6,220 bases of DNA from Chloroflexota bacterium (GCA_021796155.1 JAJYOO010000154.1:1-6220), one strand, 5' to 3'. Numbered from the stretch's first letter, positions 1-5,990 are shown. Made by a program: numbers and translations. Notes: a model not told the origin generated them from the sequence alone.

Positions 1-814
1 TGTCAGATGTGGAGATGTCACTTTCCGCGATCTCCAGATTGAAGTCAGGTGCCGAACCGCGGATGGTCGCGCCCGCGCCCAATCCAACCACGCGCACCTT
101 CGACGCAAACTTGTTCTTCAATCCGATCACGCGCAGTCCCGTGTCCGAGGCGGTGTCGTCGAATCCATATTCGTTGTGCATGTCGAACACCAGCACCGAG
201 GCTTTGTTGTAGTGGATCAATCCCGCCAACACAGCGCGCGTCAAAAACGATTTGCCTGTCCCCGTCGCGCCGAAGATTCCCGATGAACGCTGTACGAATT
301 TTTCGAGATCGATGCAAACGGGATGTCCCTGCTCGCGCGTGTATCCGATGATGAAGTTGGATTTTTCGGATGGGTCGCCGAAGATGCCCGCGATGTGTTC
401 GGGCCGCGCCATTTCAACGAACGAATGATGCGGCGGTACGGTCTTGACTGGAAGCGGCTTCGGGTCTTCGGGATTTTCCTGCCGCCATTTTTTATACTCC
501 GCCGACATCGGATCGGGGCCGATGTCCTGCATCAACGCTGGCAGGATTTCGAGATTCGTGTAAAGCGTTTGACCGTGCAAAGCCTTCGCAATGGATGCGG
601 GCAGACGCGCTTCGGTTTGTTCGTCCGCAAAACGCGGATCGGTCGCGCCGAGTTGAATGTCGGTGACGAGGCCGTAGTAGCGCCATCCCGAATTCTCCAC
701 GACGACGAACGCGCCCTCCTGCACTTCCTGCGCCGGGACGGTCAGCCGCGCCCGAAACGATTCTTTCAGCCCCCCGCCGATGATGTAGCCAATTTGATTG
801 TTGTTTTCAGTCAT
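1..814 (-). CDS. herA: HerA-family ATP-dependent DNA translocase, N-terminal part (runs off the left edge)
   Basis: Translating the minus strand from ATG at 814 gives 271 uninterrupted codons up to the window edge. Residues about 7-100 look like a HAS-barrel (start NQIGYIIGGG, then VPAQEVQEGAFVVVE). The RecA/FtsK-like ATPase domain follows with a Walker A motif GATGTGKS at residues 182-189 and the HerA-like strand VLVFDMHNEYG at 207-217; Walker B and the arginine finger would lie outside the window. HerA hexamers are known to pump DNA and, bound to NurA, drive end resection in the cytoplasm. A GAGG Shine-Dalgarno sits 8 nt before the ATG. It is the last visible gene of the nurA operon, but is separated from the HAS gene by an inserted cassette. 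The family call is secure; the C-terminus cannot be assessed. Confidence 0.9.
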   Translation of the reverse strand, partial: MTENNNQIGYIIGGGLKESFRARLTVPAQEVQEGAFVVVENSGWRYYGLVTDIQLGATDPRFADEQTEARLPASIAKALHGQTLYTNLEILPALMQDIGPDPMSAEYKKWRQENPEDPKPLPVKTVPPHHSFVEMARPEHIAGIFGDPSEKSNFIIGYTREQGHPVCIDLEKFVQRSSGIFGATGTGKSFLTRAVLAGLIHYNKASVLVFDMHNEYGFDDTASDTGLRVIGLKNKFASKVRVVGLGAGATIRGSAPDFNLEIAESDISTSD

Positions 815-827
815 AATGTTTTCCTCA

Positions 828-858
828 CCACGAAGGGCACAAAGGAGCACGAAGGAAG
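828..858 (+). repeat. Left inverted end of the GxxExxY cassette
   Basis: This end is built from imperfect copies of CACGAAGG at about 10-nt spacing (CCACGAAGGG, CACAAAGGAG, CACGAAGGAAG). It pairs as an inverted copy with 1264-1294. From memory, similar CACGAAGGACACGAAGG strings occur beside GxxExxY genes in many environmental bacterial genomes; I could not search for this. Confidence 0.65.
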
Positions 859-869
859 AGCTAAAAAAA

Positions 870-1255
870 CTAAAGCACCATGCGTTTGATGCCGTCTTTA
901 AGATGCTTGACGTTGAAGTTGATCAAGTAGCCCAACCGACAGCCTGTGATTTTCAAATAAGTCAAAAGCTGTGCCTCATAAAGTGGAATCATTGTTTCAA
1001 CTGATTTGAATTCCACGATTACGCTTTTCTCCACCCACATGTCCAATCGCAAACCGGTATCTCAACTTGCGTCTCTACTTTGAGTCCGCGATTTCTAGCT
1101 TCGTAAGCAGTGCAAGCTTCATACACTGATTCAAGCAAGCCTGGACCAAGCGTGGTATGAATTGTGTATGCAGCGTCAAGAATTTTCTTTCCAATTGCTT
1201 CCGCCTCAAGCGGAATAGGCTTGAAATTCTTAACAATTGTTTTTTGCTCTTCCAT
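870..1255 (-). pseudogene. GxxExxY protein (PD-(D/E)XK nuclease superfamily), broken by an internal deletion and frameshift
   Basis: The N-terminal half is read from ATG at 1255 and carries the family motif GPGLLESVYEA (G-x-x-E-x-x-Y) and RGLKVETQVEIPV. The C-terminal half continues in another frame from about 1052 with LRLDMWVEKSVIVEFKS, YEAQLLTYLKITG and LINFNVKHLKDGIKR, ending at TAG 872-870. Between IPV and LRLD, intact family members have roughly ten more residues (a segment like xYxGxxLxxG). The lesion near 1050-1054 is therefore a deletion of about 30 nt, not a multiple of three, rather than a one-base error. It falls just before the predicted catalytic Asp (RLD) and the E-x-K pair (VEFK), leaving them out of frame with the GxxExxY part. 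A good Shine-Dalgarno AAGGGAG (1270-1264) remains. The intact family's role is not established. Loss of function is inferred. Confidence 0.85.
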
Positions 1256-1263
1256 CTTTTGAA

Positions 1264-1294
1264 CTCCCTTTGTGATACTTGGTGTCCTTGGTGG
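1264..1294 (-). repeat. Right inverted end of the GxxExxY cassette
   Basis: On the minus strand this reads CCACCAAGGACACC, AAGTATCACAAAGGGAG, with the same roughly 10-nt CAC(C/A)AAGG periodicity as the left end. It starts at the base after the HAS stop codon, and its inner part supplies the Shine-Dalgarno (AAGGGAG) of the broken GxxExxY gene. It matches the left end at 24 of 31 positions in inverted orientation. Confidence 0.65.
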
Positions 1295-1885
1295 TTAAAC
1301 GATTTCTCCGAGCGCACCAAGTACAGACATCAACGTTGGATAATCATCACGCAACAAAGTAATCAATTCATGCGTTGCATTTTCAATCCACGCTTTATCT
1401 TTGACTTTCTCTTGTACTTGTTTCAAATGTGCCGCGAGGATTTCTCCAATCGGTAAATCATTTGCTCGCAGAATGTGCCGGAAATAACCGAATTTTCCTG
1501 CTGTCACAAAATGCTTGAGTTCTTTTTCATCGCATAAATAGATCACGTCCAAACTCAATGGCGGGCGCGGCGGAAGCAGATGATAGATTTTTCCATCCTG
1601 CTCGTATCCTACCGCCAGCACAGACATCTCAACCGGCACGATGCGCCGCTCGCGGTTATCACGCATCACTTCCTCACTGACGTTGTCCGCGGTGACGAGT
1701 TGGCGTACCAAACCATCATCGTCAATGTGAATATCGTGAATCAGTCCATAAACTTGATAGCCTTGGCTCAATGGAGCGCGCACCAATGCTCCGAACGCGG
1801 GCGCATCAAGCTGATTAACTCTGCATCCCGCGATAAAGCCGGTCGTGCCTGCGCGCAGTAATCGTCCAATTTCGAATTGGGTCAT
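1295..1885 (-). CDS. HAS-barrel domain protein of the NurA-HerA operon
   Basis: This 196-residue protein has an N-terminal beta-rich region (about 4-100) resembling the HAS-barrel shared by HerA and ATP synthase subunits: EIGRLLRAGTTGFIAG, then FGALVRAPL and YQVYGLIHDIHI. Residues about 110-196 are predicted mostly helical and lack a Walker A motif, so it is not an ATPase. The start is fixed by an ATGA overlap with the nurA stop codon (1885-1882), which suggests translational coupling; a GAGG lies 8 nt upstream of the ATG, inside nurA. I recall NurA, HAS-barrel and HerA genes lying together in Chloroflexota and Cyanobacteria. A role as adaptor or regulator of the HerA-NurA complex is inferred. 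The function is otherwise unknown. Confidence 0.75.
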   Translation of the reverse strand: MTQFEIGRLLRAGTTGFIAGCRVNQLDAPAFGALVRAPLSQGYQVYGLIHDIHIDDDGLVRQLVTADNVSEEVMRDNRERRIVPVEMSVLAVGYEQDGKIYHLLPPRPPLSLDVIYLCDEKELKHFVTAGKFGYFRHILRANDLPIGEILAAHLKQVQEKVKDKAWIENATHELITLLRDDYPTLMSVLGALGEIV

Positions 1886-3075
1886 TTTCCGTACCTCGTT
1901 TTCTGAGACGAATGGCTTTTCGCCACACTCTTATTTGATGGATCATCCACTTCTCCGCCATGCTCGCGTAACTCAATTGCCAGCATCAGGTTGATCTGTT
2001 CTTTTTCATCATGTGACACCTTCGCCGTCTCGTGAGCGCGATGCAAGATATATGGATAAGGTCGCGCGCCTAACAACTGACTTTGCTGAAGCAAAATCGC
2101 ATGAAGCAAATTCAACTTATCATTATCTTCTGCAACCCATTGCGGAATTTCAACTCGATCAACAGATGGATGACCATGACTGCCCACATTCAAATAGAAA
2201 AAATGAACGGCGAGCGAATCCTTATAATATGCCCGCGAACTAGATTGCAGGCCAAAGACAGAAGAACGTTCGCCAGGCTCAAGCAGTTTTCCAAATATCC
2301 ATCGGTCAGTTGCGCCCTGCAAGGGATGACGTTCTCTGATTTTCTTTAACTCCTCATCAGTTGCAATGGCAATTTCAAGCAAACGAATCATCAAGTCGGC
2401 AGCGGGCTTACCAACATAGCCTGCTAGAGTAACACCGAGGTCGCTTAGCTTCCTTAGATCGTTCAAATATCTTTGTAAAAATTCTTGATAAGTTTGAGCG
2501 TTGGCTGGATCTTTGGCACCCCACAATTCAACCGGTCCATCCGTCAAGGTCAATACAGGTGCAGGAACCTTCGATGCAAGTTCAAGGAGTTTCGTTCGCT
2601 CTTTTCCATCGCGGATCAAGGCAATCGCGCCTTCATCCTTGACGGAACCATCTTTGTTGCGAATCTCATCATCCGAAAAAAGCAACTCGCTCTGCGTTTC
2701 GATTTCGGGCACTTCACCCGAATTGACTTTCATCACCACCGCGCCGACATTGACTAATCCATATATGATTGCTTCATGGCGGTCAGGCACGATTTGAGAG
2801 CCATCCACGGCAATGACTGTTGCGGTATCAATCTTCGAGTCGGCAACAAATCTTGCATTCAATTCATTATTTACTGGAAGGGCACAACGCAGATTCGGAT
2901 CGAATTCATGCACGACGCGTTCCGCTTTATTGCGCAGACGATCCAAGTCCTTCGCATTTTCCTGTAAGTGATTCCAGGCACGCTCACGCTGCTTTTCAAT
3001 AAAGTTCTGCCGATCACGCGCATCCTTACCGATGTTGCGAATCTTTTGATGGATTTGCTGATAATCGATTGGCAT
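1882..3075 (-). CDS. nurA: NurA-domain DNA-end-processing nuclease
   Basis: This 397-residue protein has NurA features: VIAVDGSQIVPDRHE (about 88-101) with the metal-binding Asp of the DGS motif at 91, VLTLTDGPVELW (174-185) with Asp 179, LAGYVGKPAADLMIRLLE (217-234), and the C-terminal ARPYPYILHRAHETAKV (337-353). A charged, probably helical N-terminus covers about 5-60. NurA proteins are nucleases that work with the HerA translocase to resect DNA ends. I chose ATG at 3075. A GTG at 3126 would add 17 residues, but that extension is encoded by the palindromic repeat and is not protein-like. A weak GGA lies 6 nt before the ATG. The gene is first in the operon and overlaps the next gene by four bases. 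The family call is strong; the exact activity is inferred. Confidence 0.9.
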   Translation of the reverse strand: MPIDYQQIHQKIRNIGKDARDRQNFIEKQRERAWNHLQENAKDLDRLRNKAERVVHEFDPNLRCALPVNNELNARFVADSKIDTATVIAVDGSQIVPDRHEAIIYGLVNVGAVVMKVNSGEVPEIETQSELLFSDDEIRNKDGSVKDEGAIALIRDGKERTKLLELASKVPAPVLTLTDGPVELWGAKDPANAQTYQEFLQRYLNDLRKLSDLGVTLAGYVGKPAADLMIRLLEIAIATDEELKKIRERHPLQGATDRWIFGKLLEPGERSSVFGLQSSSRAYYKDSLAVHFFYLNVGSHGHPSVDRVEIPQWVAEDNDKLNLLHAILLQQSQLLGARPYPYILHRAHETAKVSHDEKEQINLMLAIELREHGGEVDDPSNKSVAKSHSSQKTRYGK

Positions 3076-3087
3076 ATTGTTCCATAT

Positions 3088-3170
3088 GTCTTTGCGAGGG
3101 TGTTTTTTCCCCGAAGCAATCTTCACTTTGTAGGGGAGATTGCTTCACGCCTTGCGGCGTTCGCAATGAC
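3088..3170. repeat. 83-bp nested palindromic repeat in the nurA leader
   Basis: Three nested or adjacent inverted pairs are visible. The outer arms are GTCTTTGCGA (3088-3097) and TCGCAATGAC (3161-3170), with one mismatch. The inner arms are GAAGCAATCT (3113-3122) and AGATTGCTTC (3137-3146), a perfect match. A small hairpin ACGCC-TTGC-GGCGT lies at 3147-3160. The sequence resembles the dispersed GTCATTGCGA...GAAGCAATCTCC type that I recall from many environmental bacterial genomes. It ends 12 nt before the nurA ATG and lies downstream of the predicted nurA promoter, so it should be transcribed as a structured leader. Confidence 0.75.
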
Positions 3171-3195
3171 GTTGCGGTTAGAACATTTGTGCAAG

Positions 3196-3224
3196 ATTGT
3201 AGCGGTAAATGAACTAAAATACAA
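3196..3224 (-). promoter_or_regulatory. Predicted sigma70-type promoter of the nurA-HAS-herA operon
   Basis: On the minus strand TTGTAT (3224-3219) is followed after exactly 17 bp by TACAAT (3201-3196). This is close to the -35/-10 consensus. Transcription would start near 3189, giving a leader of about 114 nt that includes the 83-bp palindrome. Confidence 0.6.
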
Positions 3225-3225
3225 G
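3197..3225 (+). promoter_or_regulatory. Possible divergent promoter of the SIMPL lipoprotein gene
   Basis: On the plus strand TTGTAG (3197-3202), 17 bp, then TACAAG (3220-3225) is the mirror image of the nurA promoter: each -10 doubles as the opposite -35. Transcription would start near 3232, leaving a leader of about 59 nt. The hexamers are weaker than on the minus strand, and the symmetric TTGTA/TACAA pair could instead be an operator. Confidence 0.4.
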
Positions 3226-3290
3226 GGACATTTGCGGAACTTTCTTTATCGTCGAACGTCCTGAACATGAAAACATCAAAGGAGAATCAA

Positions 3291-4019
3291 ATGAAACGGA
3301 CTACTTTTATTTTGACGATTATTGCGCTTACGGCGATTGTGCTCAGCGCTTGCGGCCCGGCGACGATTGTTGCGAATCCGCTTCCGCCTCAACGAACGTT
3401 GGTCGTAACGGGCACTGGCATGATTCAAATGACTCCCGACATTGCTTACATCAACATTGGCGTTCATACTGAAAAGCCAACTGCCGCGGAAGCCGTCGCC
3501 GAGAATAACACGCAGACACAACAAGTGATTGATGCGCTCAAAGCCGCGGGCGTGGATGCAAAGGATATTCAGACGGCTAACTTCAGCATTTATCCGAACA
3601 ACCAGTATGATCCGCAAACTAATCAGAAAACCGGAACGACTTATGTGGTGGACAATACGGTGAATGTGACGGTCCGCAAGCTGGATCAGCTCGGTGATAT
3701 GTTGGATGCGGCGGTGAACGTCGGTGCGAACAATGTCAATAGTATTCAGTTCGATGTGCAGGATAAATCGTCTTATCTCAAGCAGGCGCGGACTCAAGCC
3801 GTCAAGGACGCGCAGACCCAAGCCCAGCAACTTGCGAGTGATGCGGGCGTGACGCTTGGCGCCATCCAGACTCTGAGCTTTGCTAACAACATACCGTCGC
3901 CTGTTATGGAAACCTTTGGCAAGGGAGGCGCCGCTCCGATGGCTGCGGCATCCGTGCCGATCCAATCGGGACAGATGACTTTGACTGTGACGGTCAACAT
4001 CACGTACGAGATCAAGTAA
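3291..4019 (+). CDS. SIMPL-domain (DUF541) lipoprotein
   Basis: This 242-residue secreted protein has a lysine/arginine start (MKRTT), a hydrophobic stretch (6-20) and lipobox LSAC at 18-21, so Cys21 should be lipidated and the protein anchored outside the cytoplasmic membrane. The SIMPL domain covers about 35-241: it opens with LVVTGTGMIQMTPDIAYINIG (split here as LVVTGTGMIQM and TPDIAYINIG), continues with AGVDAKDIQTANFSIYP and TVNVTVRKLDQLGDMLDAA, then ARTQAVKDAQTQAQQLA, and ends with the strand TLTVTVNITYEI. The first ATG of the frame is at 3267, but ATG 3291 has AAAGGAG six bases upstream and begins a proper signal peptide. SIMPL proteins are periplasmic or surface proteins of poorly defined role; no enzymatic motif is visible. 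It is divergent from nurA and appears to be transcribed alone. Confidence 0.9.
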   Translation: MKRTTFILTIIALTAIVLSACGPATIVANPLPPQRTLVVTGTGMIQMTPDIAYINIGVHTEKPTAAEAVAENNTQTQQVIDALKAAGVDAKDIQTANFSIYPNNQYDPQTNQKTGTTYVVDNTVNVTVRKLDQLGDMLDAAVNVGANNVNSIQFDVQDKSSYLKQARTQAVKDAQTQAQQLASDAGVTLGAIQTLSFANNIPSPVMETFGKGGAAPMAAASVPIQSGQMTLTVTVNITYEIK

Positions 4020-4059
4020 TCGCTTCTCTCTGGAATTCAACCGGCCTCTGTTATCGAGA

Positions 4060-4123
4060 CCCCTTCCCATCCCTCCCCAAATCTAAAAGATTTGGGGAGG
4101 GTGTCCGTTTAGGACGGGTGGGG
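4060..4123. repeat. G/C-rich palindromic repeat with a perfect 14-bp stem; possible terminator of the SIMPL gene
   Basis: CCCTCCCCAAATCT (4071-4084), loop AAA, AGATTTGGGGAGGG (4088-4101) form a perfect 14-bp stem. Outer arms CCCCTTCCC (4060-4068) and GGGTGGGG (4116-4123) extend the symmetry imperfectly. A small hairpin GTCC-GTTTA-GGAC sits at 4103-4115. No T-run follows the main stem, so a standard intrinsic terminator is not supported, although the structure could still stop transcription or protect the 3' end. It resembles a dispersed palindromic repeat more than a dedicated terminator. Confidence 0.7.
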
Positions 4124-4127
4124 CAGG

Positions 4128-4133
4128 TATAAT
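4128..4133 (+). promoter_or_regulatory. -10 box of the dehydrogenase gene
   Basis: A perfect TATAAT lies 30 nt before the ATG at 4164, five bases beyond the palindromic repeat. The position 17 bp upstream (4105-4110, CCGTTT) falls inside the repeat and is a poor -35, and no TGn extension is present. The promoter is therefore weak, activator-dependent, or uses an unrecognised -35. Confidence 0.45.
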
Positions 4134-4163
4134 CTCCTCAACTTTTCGGAAGGAGTTTTTTCC

Positions 4164-5057
4164 ATGCTCAAGGTTGGATATATCGGCCTCGGACTTATGG
4201 GCAAGTCCATTGCCCGCAATATTCTCAAAGCGGGTTTTCCGCTTGTTGTTCATAATCGCTCACGCGCCGCTGCGGATGAACTTGTCGCGGAAGGCGCAAA
4301 AGCTTCTAGTTCGCCAGCGGTCGTCGCCGCGCAAGTAGATGTGGTTTTCACCAATCTCCCCGATTCGCCAGATGTTGAAAAAGTTGTATTGGGCGAAAAA
4401 GGAATCATCGAAGGTGCACACAAGGGTTTGGTCTTCGTTGACAATTCAACCATCAAGCCTGCATCGTCGCGCATGATCGCAGAGAAGCTTTCAGCCAAAG
4501 GTGTGCTGTCGCTGGACGCGCCCGTTTCCGGCGGAGACATCGGTGCGAAGAACGGCACACTGACGGTCATGGTCGGTGGCGACGCGTCCGCATTTGAAAA
4601 AGTCATGCCGGTGTTTCAAGCAATGGGTAAAACGATCACGCTTGTCGGCGAATCGGGGGCGGGTCAAGTTGCGAAAGCGGCGAATCAAATCATGGTCGCG
4701 GCGCAGATGGTCGCGATGGGCGAGCTGCTGATTTTTGCGCGCAAAGCCGGGGTTGATCCGCAAAAAGTTGTGGACGCGATTAAGGCCGGTGCGGCTCAGT
4801 GTTGGACATTGGACGTCAAACCGCCGCGTTTATTTGTTGGCAATCGCAACCCGGGATTCAAGGCATACATGCAGTTGAAAGATTTGAAGATCGTGATGGA
4901 TACGGCGCGCGAATATAACGTGCCGCTTTCGTCCGCAGCCGAACATACAAAACTTTTCCAGCAATTGATTGATATGGGATTGGGCGAGCAAGATAATTCC
5001 GCAGTCATTGGTGTGATCGAAAAAATGGCAGGTGTGAATTTGTTGGACGAATCGTAG
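4164..5057 (+). CDS. NAD(P)-dependent beta-hydroxyacid dehydrogenase, 2-hydroxy-3-oxopropionate (tartronate semialdehyde) reductase type
   Basis: This protein of 297 residues has the usual family length. The N-terminal Rossmann domain has GLGLMG at 8-13, and HNRSR at 30-34 where Arg favours NADP. The substrate-binding signature DAPVSGGDIGAKNGTL is at 118-133. The catalytic signature GAGQVAKAANQ at 165-175 has Lys171 and Asn174. The C-terminal helical domain carries KDLKIVMDTA at 239-248. Such cytoplasmic enzymes reduce tartronate semialdehyde to glycerate or oxidise 3-hydroxyisobutyrate and related acids. The DAPVSGG pattern and overall similarity favour the GarR/GlxR branch, but substrate cannot be decided from sequence alone and no glyoxylate or sugar-acid genes are adjacent. 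The start is supported by AAGGAG eight bases upstream. YitT follows 57 nt downstream and may be co-transcribed. Confidence 0.9.
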   Translation: MLKVGYIGLGLMGKSIARNILKAGFPLVVHNRSRAAADELVAEGAKASSSPAVVAAQVDVVFTNLPDSPDVEKVVLGEKGIIEGAHKGLVFVDNSTIKPASSRMIAEKLSAKGVLSLDAPVSGGDIGAKNGTLTVMVGGDASAFEKVMPVFQAMGKTITLVGESGAGQVAKAANQIMVAAQMVAMGELLIFARKAGVDPQKVVDAIKAGAAQCWTLDVKPPRLFVGNRNPGFKAYMQLKDLKIVMDTAREYNVPLSSAAEHTKLFQQLIDMGLGEQDNSAVIGVIEKMAGVNLLDES

Positions 5058-5100
5058 GGGCGGATCGATGTGTCCGCCCAGGCAGACACGCAGGTCTGCC
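5058..5100. repeat. Tandem double-hairpin repeat between the dehydrogenase and YitT genes
   Basis: GGGCGGA (5058-5064), 8-nt loop, TCCGCCC (5073-5079) is followed one base later by GGCAGAC (5081-5087), 6-nt loop, GTCTGCC (5094-5100). The first hairpin begins directly after the TAG stop. Two adjacent GC-rich hairpins of this form resemble dispersed GGGCGG/GGCAGAC repeats that I recall from Chloroflexota and other genomes. No T-run follows, so transcription probably continues into YitT; the hairpins could reduce read-through or separate mRNA stabilities. Confidence 0.7.
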
Positions 5101-5114
5101 ATGACGGGAAGTGA

Positions 5115-5990
5115 ATGGATTCTCTAAAACGCTTCTGGCCCACGATTTTTGACTATTTGCTGATCTTCCTTGGTTCGGTGATCCAGGCAATCGGCTTGCG
5201 TCTGTTTCTCGTTCCAGCGGACCTTGCCAGTGGCGGCGTAACCGGCATTGCACAACTGGTCAATCATTACACCAACTGGCCGATTGGTGTGATCGTGTTG
5301 GTTGGCAATATTCCCTTATTTGTTTTGGGATGGCGTTTTCTTGGCGGACGGCGCTTCGCGCTTCGCACCGCTTTCACCGTCGCAGTGTATTCCCTTTTCG
5401 TTGATTTGATTCCGCGGCTGAAATTTTTTCCCGCCAACGGCTTGACCGATGACATTTTCCTGAACTCGCTTTACGGCGCGGTCGTCAGCGGCGTTGGCTA
5501 TGGTCTCGTTTATCGCGCCCGCGGCACAAGCGGCGGCTCCGATATCCTCGCACGGATACTCAATCATTATCGCGGCGTATCAATGACGCAAAGTTATCTG
5601 ATGGTCGATTCGGCTGTGATCCTCGCGGCGGGGTTTGTCTTCGGCTGGAAGCAGGCGTTGTATGCCATCATCACGCTCTATGTCAGCGGGCTTGTCTCGG
5701 AGTTGACGCTCGAAGGTTCGGGAACCGTCCGCACCGCGCTCATCATCACGTCCAAGCCTGACCTCGTTTCCCAGCGCGTCTTGGATGAATTGGAACGCGG
5801 CGTGACCATTTTACAAGGCACAGGCGCGTATACCGGCGCAGATCGTCCCGTGCTTTATTCTGTGATCACGCGCTCCGAAGTCATCCAATTAAAGACAATT
5901 GTCCAGGAAATTGATCCGCTGGCGTTTATTGTCATCGGCCAGGCGTATGAAGCGTTGGGTGAAGGTTTCAAACCGTTGATCAAATCGTAG
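5115..5990 (+). CDS. YitT-family membrane protein (DUF161 plus C-terminal DUF2179)
   Basis: The protein has 291 residues, typical for the family. Hydrophobic segments lie near 13-33, 55-72, 83-100, 117-133, 163-178 and 180-197, so it is an integral cytoplasmic-membrane protein. Family motifs are FLVPADLASGGVTGIAQL (31-48) and RARGTSGGSDILARIL (134-149). The soluble DUF2179 domain at about 205-285 contains RGVTILQGTGAYTG (228-241) and a VLYSVITRSEV strand (246-256). The family's substrate is not established; transport has been suggested. The only in-frame ATG near the start is 5115. Its Shine-Dalgarno GGGAAG (5106-5111) is only 3 nt away, which is a tight and probably weak site. The preceding double-hairpin repeat occupies most of the gap, and no separate promoter is evident. 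Confidence 0.9.
   Translation: MDSLKRFWPTIFDYLLIFLGSVIQAIGLRLFLVPADLASGGVTGIAQLVNHYTNWPIGVIVLVGNIPLFVLGWRFLGGRRFALRTAFTVAVYSLFVDLIPRLKFFPANGLTDDIFLNSLYGAVVSGVGYGLVYRARGTSGGSDILARILNHYRGVSMTQSYLMVDSAVILAAGFVFGWKQALYAIITLYVSGLVSELTLEGSGTVRTALIITSKPDLVSQRVLDELERGVTILQGTGAYTGADRPVLYSVITRSEVIQLKTIVQEIDPLAFIVIGQAYEALGEGFKPLIKS

Larger units (their letters stand above)
828..1294. mobile_element. GxxExxY cassette with inverted ends, inserted in the nurA-HAS-herA operon
   Basis: Two 31-bp sequences face each other at 828-858 (plus) and 1294-1264 (minus) and match at 24 of 31 positions. They bracket a degraded GxxExxY gene. The right end directly abuts the TAA stop of the HAS gene (1297-1295). The left end stops 13 nt before the herA ATG, and those 13 nt contain the herA Shine-Dalgarno. 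Removing 828-1294 leaves a normal 13-nt operon spacer. There is no transposase and I see no clear target-site duplication, so movement would have to be helped in trans or occur by recombination. Seen: the inverted ends and the clean junctions. Inferred: that this is a mobile or dispersed cassette. Confidence 0.6.

Noticed and set aside
323..889. Plus-strand open frame of 188 codons over the herA region
   Set aside because: It is antisense to a clear HerA reading frame with a Walker A motif, and its C-terminal part is simply a translation of the cassette end.
1019..1060. Programmed frameshift as the explanation for the two GxxExxY frames
   Set aside because: About ten family-typical residues are missing at the junction and no slippery run with a downstream stimulator is evident, so a deletion explains it better.
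3276..4070. Minus-strand open frame of 264 codons opposite the SIMPL gene
   Set aside because: It is arginine/histidine-rich antisense translation with no recognisable domain, while the plus strand has a signal peptide, Shine-Dalgarno and a full SIMPL domain.
5101..5127. Tiny upstream frame (ATG at 5101, eight codons) overlapping the YitT start
   Set aside because: It has no ribosome site of its own, as it starts directly after the hairpin, and nothing indicates it is translated.
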